From the NCBI GenBank assembly GCA_963969365.1, contig OZ017747.1:2666001-2730000 (forward strand): DNA of 64,000 nt. Direction: 5' to 3'. The number at the start of each line of letters is the position of its first letter. The first letter of the stretch is position 1. Shown here in pieces: positions 55,361 through 64,000 of this stretch. Below the pieces are notes generated by a model that had not been told where the DNA came from, did not search any database, and saw only the letters and a list, made by a program, of their open reading frames with translations. The DNA comes from Asterochloris sp. CNOR1 (lineage: Eukaryota; Chlorophyta; Trebouxiophyceae; Trebouxiales; Trebouxiaceae). The position numbers were made by a program, and so were the translations under genes.

Positions 55361-57159
55361 TCACTTGTCTGCTTCCTGCATGGCCTTGTCCTTCTCCTCA
55401 TAGTACTGCCCAGTGGGTGCCACCGCGGCATTTGGTGTGCGTCCAACATTCTCTGTGCTGTACTCCCCAACCTGCAAACACAAGTAGCAGCAAGACCTGA
55501 GCAGGGCTTTTGCTGAGTGAGAGGGGGTGCAGCCTGGCTGGCTTTGAGCAAGACTGCATCTTGCCAAGCAGAGCCTTTCAGCACAGCGGACGGCTCACCA
55601 TGGGCATGGCTGCCTTATACCAGCCATAGACTCCCCCGTCCAGGTGTGCCACGGGCTTGACGTTTCCTCTGACAGCCTTGAAGAGGCCCTGTAGAGGCAA
55701 TGCACATGATCCACACTCATCACAGCACCTACGAGATGGATCAACAGCAGACCCCTTCAGGCAGGAGGCCCCAAAGACAGCTGATGGCTCATTGCAGGTG
55801 CTGTTGCTGACAGCTATGTCTCCAAAAATGGCTTTCAGGCAGATACCAGCTTTCAGTGCTGCTGCAGAGGGCATCACTCATTTGGTGGTTAGATCAGTGC
55901 CCTGGTAGGGCTGAAGCCGCACTAGTCCCTGACACTGCTGGAGCATCACAGGGTGGCACAGCACCTGGAAGGGCAGGCAGCAGGCTGGCCCTGGTTCCAA
56001 GGCGTGCTGGATGCGTCTGCAAGGCGTCACCGAGGCTGCTGCTTGCAGCAGAGCCTCAGGCAGGTGCTGACCTTGAGAGACCTGGAGGCCTTTCCATAGG
56101 GAAAGTTTGGCGTGGCCCGCAGGCTGCCGCCAGCCTCACAGGCAAAGATGGCTCCCTTGCCGCCAACTGCTTTCCGCACATCATCGAGAAACTCCGTGTT
56201 CTCCTCCACGGGGCTGCAGCGGGGCAGGGCACATCAAGTTGTGCAGTGCAACATATGGTTCACGACTGCCATTGCGCTGCCGACAGGGCTGTGATGGGGC
56301 TTGAGGGCCAGAGCTGGGACGCACCATGCTCCACATCTTTGTGCACCCATACTATTATCCTGTCACCAGCACCACGGGGCTGCAGCAGGGGTGGGGCCAA
56401 CCCCCTTAGGCATGCTGTCCGCATGGGCGCTACAGCCCTTGCAATTGGGGAAGGCCGCAGCCCAAGTGGAGTTTGATTATATGCATGAGTTGCCTGAAAC
56501 AGAGCGTGGCCCCCAGGTCCATACTGCAGCTGGGTTTTAACTTCGATACATACTAAAGGCATTACAGCCGTGCCACACCTTTAGGGGCAGCTGCGTGAAG
56601 GCATGACGCACAGCAAAAAGGGGCTGTAGCAGGCACTCACTTGACTCCATTGAGCATGAACGCGATGGCTCTGAGGACCTTCTTTGTGTTGGGCTTTCCC
56701 CAATTCACTGGCTGAAAGAGGGCTGCATTCTTGGCCCCTTCTATATGTGCCTTCTCATGCAGCTGAGGAGGCCTGACATCCACCAGCACCCAGTCACCAG
56801 AGCTGAGCATGTTCTGAGCCTCCTGGGGGTTGACGCTTTCAATTTTTTCCTCCAGCGTCAAGTACCTGCGTCAGGCAAGTCCATGTGCTGCAAGAGCGGC
56901 TCTGCACAAGCAGGTCCAAGATTCCCTGCTGAGCAGCGACAGTGCAAGACTTTTAAGCTCTGCACCACCTCTGAATCTTCTCCCAGGCTGGCATGCCTAC
57001 ATTTGCAGGTGCCTCTGTAGCTTGTGCAGCCCGAAGTGTGGTACCACTCCTGTGAGATTGCTGCAGTTTGCATGGCCTGGCTGAGACATATCGACCTGGC
57101 ACTCTGCTCAGCTGACGCAGCTGGCAGGTGCTTGTGTGGGGGCTGCTTAATACATTCAT
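55361..57159 (-). CDS. rhodanese-domain protein, probably plastid
   Basis: Rhodanese domains carry sulfur on a cysteine or act as protein scaffolds. ATG 57159 opens a Ser/Arg/Gln-rich leader (MNVLSSPHTSTCQLRQLSRV) resembling a transit peptide, followed by ATEAPANVGMPAWEKIQR. An AG/G junction leads into YLTLEEKIESVNPQEAQNML, then DWVLVDVRPPQLHEKAHIEG, the classic rhodanese start. The active loop is GAIFACEAGGSLRATPNFPY, with one cysteine at the catalytic position. The end is VAHLDGGVYGWYKAAMPMVG, then EYSTENVGRTPNAAV and a charged tail to 55361. The layout is one domain with a W-G-like insert, as in plant plastid rhodanese-like proteins. It is divergent from the HPAT-like gene. Confidence 0.87.
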
Positions 57160-57438
57160 GTTCACTGAGTTCAAGCCCTGGGAGCAAAGTGAGCGAGATC
57201 CTTTTATGTATCGATCCCAGCTGTGGAGCCACAGCTAATGACACTTGGAGCACCTGAAGATGAGAACCTCGGCAGCAGAGTCAAACAGGTTGGTGCCCAC
57301 TCTTGGCAGGCCCTGCCAGTCCAGCTCAGCTCACATGGTGCATGCGGTTAGAAAGAGCTGATCACTGCTTCACGCATTGCTGATGTAAGGTGCTGCAAGG
57401 CTTGTCACAGGTGGTGAATTTGGCAATTCACAATCAGG
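57160..57438. promoter_or_regulatory. putative bidirectional promoter (279 bp)
   Basis: Space between the rhodanese start (57159, -) and the glycosyltransferase start (57439, +). No gene is seen in it. Confidence 0.4.
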
Positions 57439-60400
57439 ATGGCCAGAGCAGTGCCCCTCAAGGCCTGCAAGCCAGGCTTGCTCCGGGTCTGGATGCTGCT
57501 GCTGACAGCCACCCTGACCACTGCCTCCCTGCTAGCCCTTACTTGGCACCGGGCCCAGCATGATGAAGCGGAGCTGATGCCGTTTCCAAGAGTGCACATG
57601 CCCAGCCTTACACCCCGATCAACGCTGGATGCAGGTATGCAGACAACAACCAGCAATATCTTCTCTGCACTAGTGTATAAACAGTGCCGCAGTTTGGCCT
57701 GCTTGCCCTGCTGCGTCTAAGCCTCCATCAGTGCCTGTTTGCTGCAGACCTGGATGTCAGGACATTCCTGGGCAATGCTGCTGCAAGAGAGCAGCGTACG
57801 CAGACACAGAGGCAGCTGATTGAGGCACAGCAACAGGCAGTCACAGCAATGTTGCACAACCACGTAAGATCATGTCTGGTGCCTGCTGCAAGCCGCTGAG
57901 GATGCCTCCCAGCAGATTTGTTTCCTGTCCAGGTTGCCATGGAAAGCCTCAAGCAGCTTCAAGCTGCCACTGACAGCTCCAGCCTGCTGGCAGACACTCG
58001 CAGTGAGGTGTTAGCAGCTGCAGTAGAGGCTGATCATCACGAGCCAATTGCCGCTGCCTCAGGTCAGGCGTCTGCACCAGGCCAATTCTCAGCCACCTCA
58101 TTGCAGCAGCTGCCCAACACCTTGCAGCCTTGGCCAGGCTCAGACACAGCTGGCCGCCGGGAGCGCCTGCAGGCACTTCTGGTAGACTTGACTCAAGAGC
58201 TGGCAGCCATGCCTGGGCTCAACTCCTCAGAGGAGCAGGGGCAGCCACATGGCCCTCAAGCCCGGCAGTCGCCACCCCAAGGGGAGGCACACGCGTCTAT
58301 GCAGAGCCTGATGGGACTGCTGGAGCAGTTGAAGGCAGCTGTGCATGCCCAGGGGCTGCAGCATTCTCCTGCAGCGCAGACTCCTGGCGCTGCACTGGCT
58401 GCACCTGGCCCAGGTGCGAACTGAGGATGTACAGTGGCAGCGGCATGCTGGTGTGGTGTACATTAGTCCCTCATGCCACAGGGTATCTCCCCCAACCTCA
58501 ACGGATTTGTTTCCCGGCACAGCACCTCTGCCACACAACATACATCGACATGATGCAGGCGTCCTATTAGCCCCATCCCCACAGCAGTGGCACCTCAGCG
58601 AGACTGTGACTGAGCATGAGCCGCCCACCAGGACCCCTGAGAGCGAGGCACGGTTTCACGGGATCATGGAGGGATTGAGGGCCTGGCGTCATGGGCACGG
58701 CCACAGCTCCTCACCTGACAGGAGAACCCCAGAACGTGTGCTGGACCCACCTCTGCATGTGGCGGCTGACAGCCCCCAGAGCAATGCACCAGCTGAGGCC
58801 CCTGAGGCTGATGTCACTGGTCTTGGCCCTCAGACCCATGTCATCGCTGACACCTCTCAGAGCCATGTGGCATCTGAGGCTCCTCAGCAACCTGACAGCC
58901 ACAAGCGGCCTGCTCAAAGGACCCAGCAAGAGCAGCCCATCCAGACAGACGGGAGCCCAGCCCCCCTGTTGGCTGATGCACCAGGTCAGCACCAGCCCAG
59001 CGACTACACAGAAAGCCTTGGCCCACCAGGCAGGGTGCACACTGCAGATGATGCAGCTGCGCTCCAAAGATCCTTGCCGCTGCAGGCCCTGGGGCAGCAC
59101 CTGCAGCTACAACTCAGGCAGCAGCAGCGGCAGCAGGCTGCCAAGCAGCTGGGAAGGCGCCAATTCCACACAATCATGACTGCCAACGGAGCGCTGTATG
59201 TGCAGTGGCAGGTGCGTCTGTCATGATAGCGCTGGAGGGCTCCTCGAGCATCAGCTGGCATCTCTTTCCTGCTTGGGAGCTGGGACTCAATTGTGTGTGC
59301 TAACTTAGGGCACACCCTCTATTTCTACAAGGCAGCACGCGTCGCAGTCTTTGCCACACTTGCTGTCTGCAGGCAAGGACTATGTTTTACCACTTCAAGA
59401 AGGCAGCAGCCCAGGACGAGAGCCAGGCCATGGGCGGCTTTACACGCATCCTGCACGAGTGAGCCATACTGCCTTGCTGTTCAAGTGTGGTGACTTTTAG
59501 TCTTGCTCTGCATAACCAATACCCTGTCAGCTTCCATACTTGCTGTCCTGTCTGCAGTGGGCATCCAGACAGTCTCATGGACGAGATTCCCACCTTTGTT
59601 GCCCAGCCCCTTCCAGGTAAATGTTGCTGTGCTTTGAACAGTCTGCAAGTTGCATGCCTGCGCGCAGACAGAAACCTGATGCCAGCTGCAGATGGCATCG
59701 ATCAAGGGTATATTGTGCTGAACAGGCCCTATGGAGTGCTGCAGTGGGTGCAGCAGCAGCTGCCGCTGCTCATGGAGGACTATGTGTTGATGTTAGAGCC
59801 AGTGAGTAAAATGCGTCTTGCTGTGAATTTGTTGCTGGCATTCTTACCTTTTTTGAGCACCTGTCTGTTGGGTCCTCGATGGATGCCTGAGCCTTGAGCA
59901 TGGCAGCATCTGGCAATTGTCTGTACGCGGCGCTCAGCCAGCAGTGATGACAAGCTTATCGCTTGCCTGCAGGATCACCTGTTGTTGCGCCCTGTTCCCT
60001 TGATGTAAGTGTGATTTGTGCATGGGTGCTGCTGTGCATGGTAGTGACGACATGCTGCTAAGTGCTGCCTGCCCTGTGGCTTCCACCCAGCTCTGCAGCA
60101 TGTCAAGTGCTGCCCTATGCTGTGGCTTGCACAAGACTGCCCATGCAGGGCTACACCCACTTCAGCAGCTGGCTTCCCATTCAGCTACATGGACCCAAAA
60201 AGCCATCCCAGCGTTCTTGACAAGTACAATGAGAAGAAGGTAGACCTCAGAGAGATAAGACCTGTGGGTGAGCAGAGCGCCTGCTGGTGACTTGAATGTC
60301 CAGAATGCAAAAGCAGAAGGTCTGAATGTGAGCCCTGCCTTGTTGCAGGCAATGCCCCTGTCATGCTCCACAAGAGTTCATTGCTCACCATGGCTGAGCC

Positions 60401-61135
60401 GTGGTACAACCTGTCCCTGAGGTATGCTCTCTATGCTTGCAAAGCTTGCAGAGCGTGCTCCCCCTGAGCCTGCCCACTGCTGCAGGATGAAGAGGGATCC
60501 AGCATGTGAAGAGGCCTTTGGCTGGATCCTGGAGATGTGAGAGAATGCAACCCTCACGGCTACCTCTTGAGACATGTGCTCTGCTGACATGAAGATCCTG
60601 CCATGTTGCAGGTATGCCTTTGCCATCACTGCTTCCCAGCTGCAACCACCCCTACAGATAGACCTGCACCCCGAGTTCCAGCTGCAGCCGCCCTGGGACC
60701 AGGAACTTTCAGTCAGAGGGAAGCCAGCCTACATCCTCCACTTCACGTAGGGGTCCCAGCAGCAGTCTTCTGCAGCCCATGTCCCGTGCAGAGCGACCAG
60801 TAATTGCCTGCATTAGCTGGGCGGCTCCAGAGGCGTTCAAATGTATGCACAATGCGGCCAGCTGGATGGCCGTCACAATCTACCTAGCTATTGCACAATG
60901 CAGGCCTGCTGTGTGCAGGTATGGCCTGGATTTCACCCCTGAGGGTACTGCCTGCTATGGCACGCTGTCTGACATCCATTGGGACAAGAGAGACTACACC
61001 ACACTATACCCTCCACGTAATGCGACATGGCCCCCCTCCATACAGCACACAGCAGCAAGGAAACATCTGGAGCTCATCGCAGAAGCTGCTGCACATCTAG
61101 AACACTGGCATGATAGGTTTGATCCCCCTCCATGA
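57439..61135 (+). CDS. hydroxyproline O-arabinosyltransferase-like (HPAT/GT95) Golgi enzyme
   Basis: HPAT enzymes add arabinose to hydroxyproline of cell-wall glycoproteins in the Golgi. Start MARAVPLKACKPGLLRVWML leads into a signal anchor (VWMLLLTATLTTASLLALTW), giving type II topology. A long, low-complexity Gln/Ala/Pro stem follows (57750-59120). The catalytic region begins HTIMTANGALYVQWQ, then TMFYHFKKAAAQDESQAMGG and FTRILH. It continues with DSLMDEIPTFVAQPLPG, GYIVLNRPYGVLQWVQQQLP, LMLEP/DHLLLRPVPL (the D-x-D-like site, spliced at E-P/D), SWLPFSYMDPKKPSHPSVLD, MKRDPACEEAFGWILEMYAF, AYILHFTYGLDFTPEG and DIHWDKRDYTTLYPPRNATW. All family blocks are present in order. The stem, some 450 residues, is far longer than in land-plant HPATs. 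The exon border near 58430-58500 is uncertain. Confidence 0.88.
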
Positions 61136-61780
61136 ATGCATCAGATCTGTTGAGAACTGCTTCAGCTTGCATGGCAACCATGCTTTCAAACTTTTTCAGC
61201 CTCCAACACTGCTGGCCTACAAGAGAGTCACAGTGTCGAGTTCCTGAAATACATTTGACACGTCTTATGTAGTCCAGGGTGCCTCATCCACCCGCGAGGT
61301 GCACACCTCTGCCACGCACTTGCTGAGCGGCAATGACCTCTTTGCCAAGGGCTCTCTCCACTGCTGCACTCTCATCCAGGGTGCCAGGCACTGCCTGCGG
61401 CACATCAGAGCTGGCCAGCTGCTTCTGCAGCTTCAACTGTCCTGCATGAATGCATTGATGGCTTTTACACTCAGAGACAGCCATGAAGTTCACTGCTGCA
61501 TGCAGCAAGCAGCACTAACCCAGGCCATGATGGACAGGCTGTGCATGCGGTTGGCAACCCGCCTCACCCCTTGGCCGTTTTGTACCTGAACTGAGGCCCA
61601 GCTGGGTCTGAGCTCGAGGGATATGAGCCCATCTTCAAGCTGAGACCAGAGAATAAAAGGCAGCTGAGGGCGTATCTAAAAGCGGGGGCATGGCGCTGGG
61701 TTAGGTCAACCTAGGTAACAGCTGGATCTGAGAAAAACTGAGACTCTCAGTTCAGGCGATCTGCTGTTGACACTGATCGC
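61136..61780 (+). other. LINE 5' leader / intergenic
   Basis: 645 bp between the glycosyltransferase stop and LINE ORF1. Part is probably the element's 5' UTR. I cannot place the 5' end of the element because no target-site duplication is recognisable without the 3' end. Confidence 0.4.
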
Positions 61781-63052
61781 ATGGTGCTCAGCTCAGCACA
61801 GCGCAGATCTAGCCCAGGCCGGGAGGCGCCAAAGCCTGGCCGACCAGCAGCACCGCCTCTTTTGAGCAGGGTGCAGCCTGGGAGGGCTGGCAAGGATACA
61901 ACAGTGAACCGCTGGGCCGACAAGAGCGATGATTTGACTGAATGTGATGGAGGCCAAGACAGCAGCAGACTCGCCAAGCAGGCACGCCTGCCTGATGCAA
62001 GAGCAGGCAGGGCAGGTGGCAAGACAGGTGGCAGCATGGCCGTGACGCCATTGCCTGTAGTTGGTCCTTTGGCATCAACTGCAGAGCCTGATGCGCTGGT
62101 GTCTGGACCTGCTGAGACTGGGCTTTTGGCACCAGCCTCAGCAGCCTCAGCTGCTGATGCTGGTAACAACACCCCTGCCGCCCTTGAGGTGGGGGAGTTG
62201 GGGCCCGCAGTGCTGCTGACGCCTGCACCACAGGCTGCAGAAGGCAGCGACGCCGCTGCAGACATGAGGCCTGCAAAGGTCTTATCAGAAGCAGACATAA
62301 GGGCAATGGTCCAGCACATGCTTCGCGGCCGGGACCAGCAGCTGGAGCAGAAGCTCAGTGCAGTAGAACAAAAGCTGACAGATACCCAGACGCAACTGGC
62401 AGCCACCTTACAGCGGGTGCAACAGCTTGAGCAGGCACAGACCACGGCAGCCACCAGTGGGCCAAGCCAGGCTGCAATGCAGGCAGTAGAGGCAGGGCTG
62501 CGGCAGACGCAAATGAGGACTGAGGAGCAGCAGACCCAGCTGGAACGGGTGATTCAGGAGCGTGATGCAGACAGAGCGGCGGAGCCTGCAGATAAGAGTG
62601 TACCTGCTAATGAGGATGTGGTGGTGGCACATGGAATGACTTGCGAGGGGCCTGATGCACAGGACTTCAGCACTGAGGATGTGGGCATGCTTCAGAACCA
62701 GGTTGCTGACATGCTGAAGGATGGCCTGCACCTTGAGGGTGTTGAGGTGCTGAAGGTAGAGCGCATCAAGCTGAGAAATGCGACAGGGAAGACTCCCCCT
62801 GTGCGCATACGGGTTGCCCGCAAAGATCAATGTGCCAGTGTACTACGTGCTGCAAGTCAGCTCAAGCACCATCCAGCATTTAACAAGGTTTATCTGCAGC
62901 CAGATTTGACCCCTGAGCAGCAGATGAGGAAGCGCCTGGCCATGGGCCGCTTTCGCGACTTGCGCAAGCAGAACATCACCTGCTGCTTCCGACTGGACCG
63001 CATTTGGATCCGCACCGACAGCGGCCGGTGGCTCCTGGATAGGAGCTGCTAG
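61781..63052 (+). CDS. LINE ORF1 protein (coiled coil plus RRM-like RNA-binding domain)
   Basis: This is an uninterrupted 423-codon frame from ATG 61781. The N-terminal 170 residues are disordered and Ala/Pro-rich. Residues about 175-265 form a coiled coil (MVQHMLRGRDQQLEQKLSAV, then QLAATLQRVQQLEQAQ). The C-terminus (about 285-423) has the pattern of ORF1p RNA-binding and C-terminal domains: GVEVLKVERIKLRNATGKTP, ASVLRAASQLKHHPAFNKVY, LQPDLTPEQQMRKRLAMGRF and ITCCFRLDRIWIRTD. It ends LLDRSC and TAG. ORF1p proteins bind the element's RNA and chaperone its reverse transcription. The frame is unbroken, so the copy may be recent. Confidence 0.87.
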   Translation: MVLSSAQRRSSPGREAPKPGRPAAPPLLSRVQPGRAGKDTTVNRWADKSDDLTECDGGQDSSRLAKQARLPDARAGRAGGKTGGSMAVTPLPVVGPLASTAEPDALVSGPAETGLLAPASAASAADAGNNTPAALEVGELGPAVLLTPAPQAAEGSDAAADMRPAKVLSEADIRAMVQHMLRGRDQQLEQKLSAVEQKLTDTQTQLAATLQRVQQLEQAQTTAATSGPSQAAMQAVEAGLRQTQMRTEEQQTQLERVIQERDADRAAEPADKSVPANEDVVVAHGMTCEGPDAQDFSTEDVGMLQNQVADMLKDGLHLEGVEVLKVERIKLRNATGKTPPVRIRVARKDQCASVLRAASQLKHHPAFNKVYLQPDLTPEQQMRKRLAMGRFRDLRKQNITCCFRLDRIWIRTDSGRWLLDRSC

Positions 63053-64000
63053 GGAGAAGGGACCCATGCTGCCGAGCTCTCCGCGGTATTATGGAACATG
63101 CGCGGGGGGCTCAGCAGAGCACACCTGTCAATGCCTGATGCACTACAGAACTTGGTGGCACTGAACTGCACATTCATTTGCCTGACAGAGACCTGGCACG
63201 CCGATGGCGAACACCTGCCTGACATGCAAGGATATGTTTACCATGACCTTGTGCGCCCCAGCCACCTACAAAGTGGCAAGGTACCGCATGGGGGTATTGC
63301 TGTCTACATAAAGCGCGAGTGGGCTGACCGCTGTTCTGTTTGGAAATGTGCTCCAGATGGCACTTACCTGTGGCTGCATGTTCGCCTGGGGGGTGATCAC
63401 CCTCAGCACGTTGCCTTTGCCACATGCTACATGCCCCCAGGCCACAAGCACAAAGATCTGTCCACTTTCAAGGATTTATCTGCAGACATGAGATTACTCT
63501 CTCAAGAGTTGCCCAGAGGTGTTCAGTTCTGGGTGTGTGGGGACACCAATGCCCACACGGGGACCTTGCCAGACCATGTGATGCTGGAGGGCCCTGAAAT
63601 CCCTGATGCTGTACAGGCTCTAGATGAACTGCCAGAGCACGTGCCAGAAAGAAGAAATGAGTGCCCCCATGCAGTAGACAGGAGAGGTCGCCAGCAACTG
63701 CAGTTCTGCAAGGACAATTCCCTGCTCATTCTCAATGGCAGAGTCCATGGCGACCCAACTGGCAGGACCACCTACATGCGCGGCCGCAAGCGTGTGGTGC
63801 GCACCACGCTGGACTACCACATGGCCTCGTCGGCCCTCTACCCCTGGGCAGAGCGGCTTGAAGTCCTGCAGAAAGTAAGCACACCATACATGAGCTGCTC
63901 AGACCACCACCCTGTGATGGCACGGTTCAGGCTGCCTGCTGCACAGGAGCCCCCAGCCTACAATGGCCAGGCTGACCAGCCAGCCCACTCAAAGGCAGGG
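63053..64000 (+). CDS. LINE ORF2, endonuclease domain (5' part, open to window end)
   Basis: This open frame continues directly after the ORF1 TAG, in the same frame, without a stop to base 64000. It encodes an endonuclease/exonuclease/phosphatase domain. The motifs are LWNMRGG (metal-binding Asn), CLTETW (catalytic Glu), FATCYMPPG, WVCGDTNAHTG (G-D-x-N), TTLDYHMAS and SCSDHHPVMA (S-D-H-x-P). This nuclease nicks target DNA to prime reverse transcription. The first in-frame ATG (63098) falls inside the Asn motif, so a start there would drop the conserved Asn, and translation probably begins further upstream or continues from ORF1. The reverse transcriptase is beyond the window. Confidence 0.88.

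Larger units (their letters stand above)
61781..64000 (+). mobile_element. LINE (non-LTR retrotransposon), 5' part, runs off the window
   Basis: Contains a complete ORF1 and an open ORF2 with an apurinic-type endonuclease domain. Both frames are undisrupted apart from the single TAG between them, which suggests a young copy. The reverse transcriptase lies beyond the right edge. The overall plan resembles L1-clade elements of green algae such as Zepp, though the clade cannot be assigned from this part alone. Confidence 0.88.

Noticed and set aside
63098-64000. ATG 63098 as the ORF2 start
   Set aside because: It would cut off the Asn of the LWNMRGG endonuclease motif, so the functional protein must include upstream residues.

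Overview
This window is nuclear DNA of a green alga, most likely a chlorophyte and plausibly a trebouxiophyte. The genes are dense and intron-rich, with GT-AG and some GC-AG introns and a very regular CTGCAG 3' splice site. The gene set is plant-type: cycloartenol synthase, a UPL3-type HECT ligase, a hydroxyproline O-arabinosyltransferase-like enzyme and a plastid-type 3-dehydroquinate synthase II. TGTAA motifs, the usual chlorophyte poly(A) signal, lie just downstream of several stop codons. Gene spans below run from start to stop codon and include introns. Where I worked out exon borders by eye from splice motifs and reading phase, I say so.

Layout from left to right: the 3' end of cycloartenol synthase (+); the spliceosomal protein CWC15 (+); two small single-pass membrane proteins with CsbD/LEA-like tails (-); an unrecognised gene (+); a NUB1-like UBL/UBA protein (-); a 3-hydroxyacyl-CoA dehydrogenase of the 3-hydroxybutyryl-CoA type (-); a plastid-targeted DHQ synthase II (+); a large unrecognised, probably nuclear protein (+); a repeat-rich membrane protein ending in a LysM-like domain (-); a small coiled-coil/membrane protein (+); the 14-kb UPL3-type HECT E3 ligase (+); a coiled-coil protein (-); ribosomal protein eL19 (+); a decayed LINE reverse-transcriptase fragment (+); a PAP2 phosphatase (+); a rhodanese-domain protein (-); an HPAT-like glycosyltransferase (+); and a LINE with ORF1 plus the start of ORF2, which runs off the right edge.

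The genes are mostly housekeeping and do not form an operon or pathway cluster. Five divergent pairs share short intergenic regions (59 to 279 bp between start codons), which suggests compact bidirectional promoters.

The two most unusual signals are these. First, introns of at least three unrelated genes (CWC15, UPL3, eL19) carry degenerate tandem copies of the adjoining exon edge with its splice site; some copies still translate into a recognisable version of the exon. Second, in the LINE, ORF1 and ORF2 are in the same frame and separated only by one TAG codon. I found no CRISPR array, rRNA, tRNA or bacterial-style operon.
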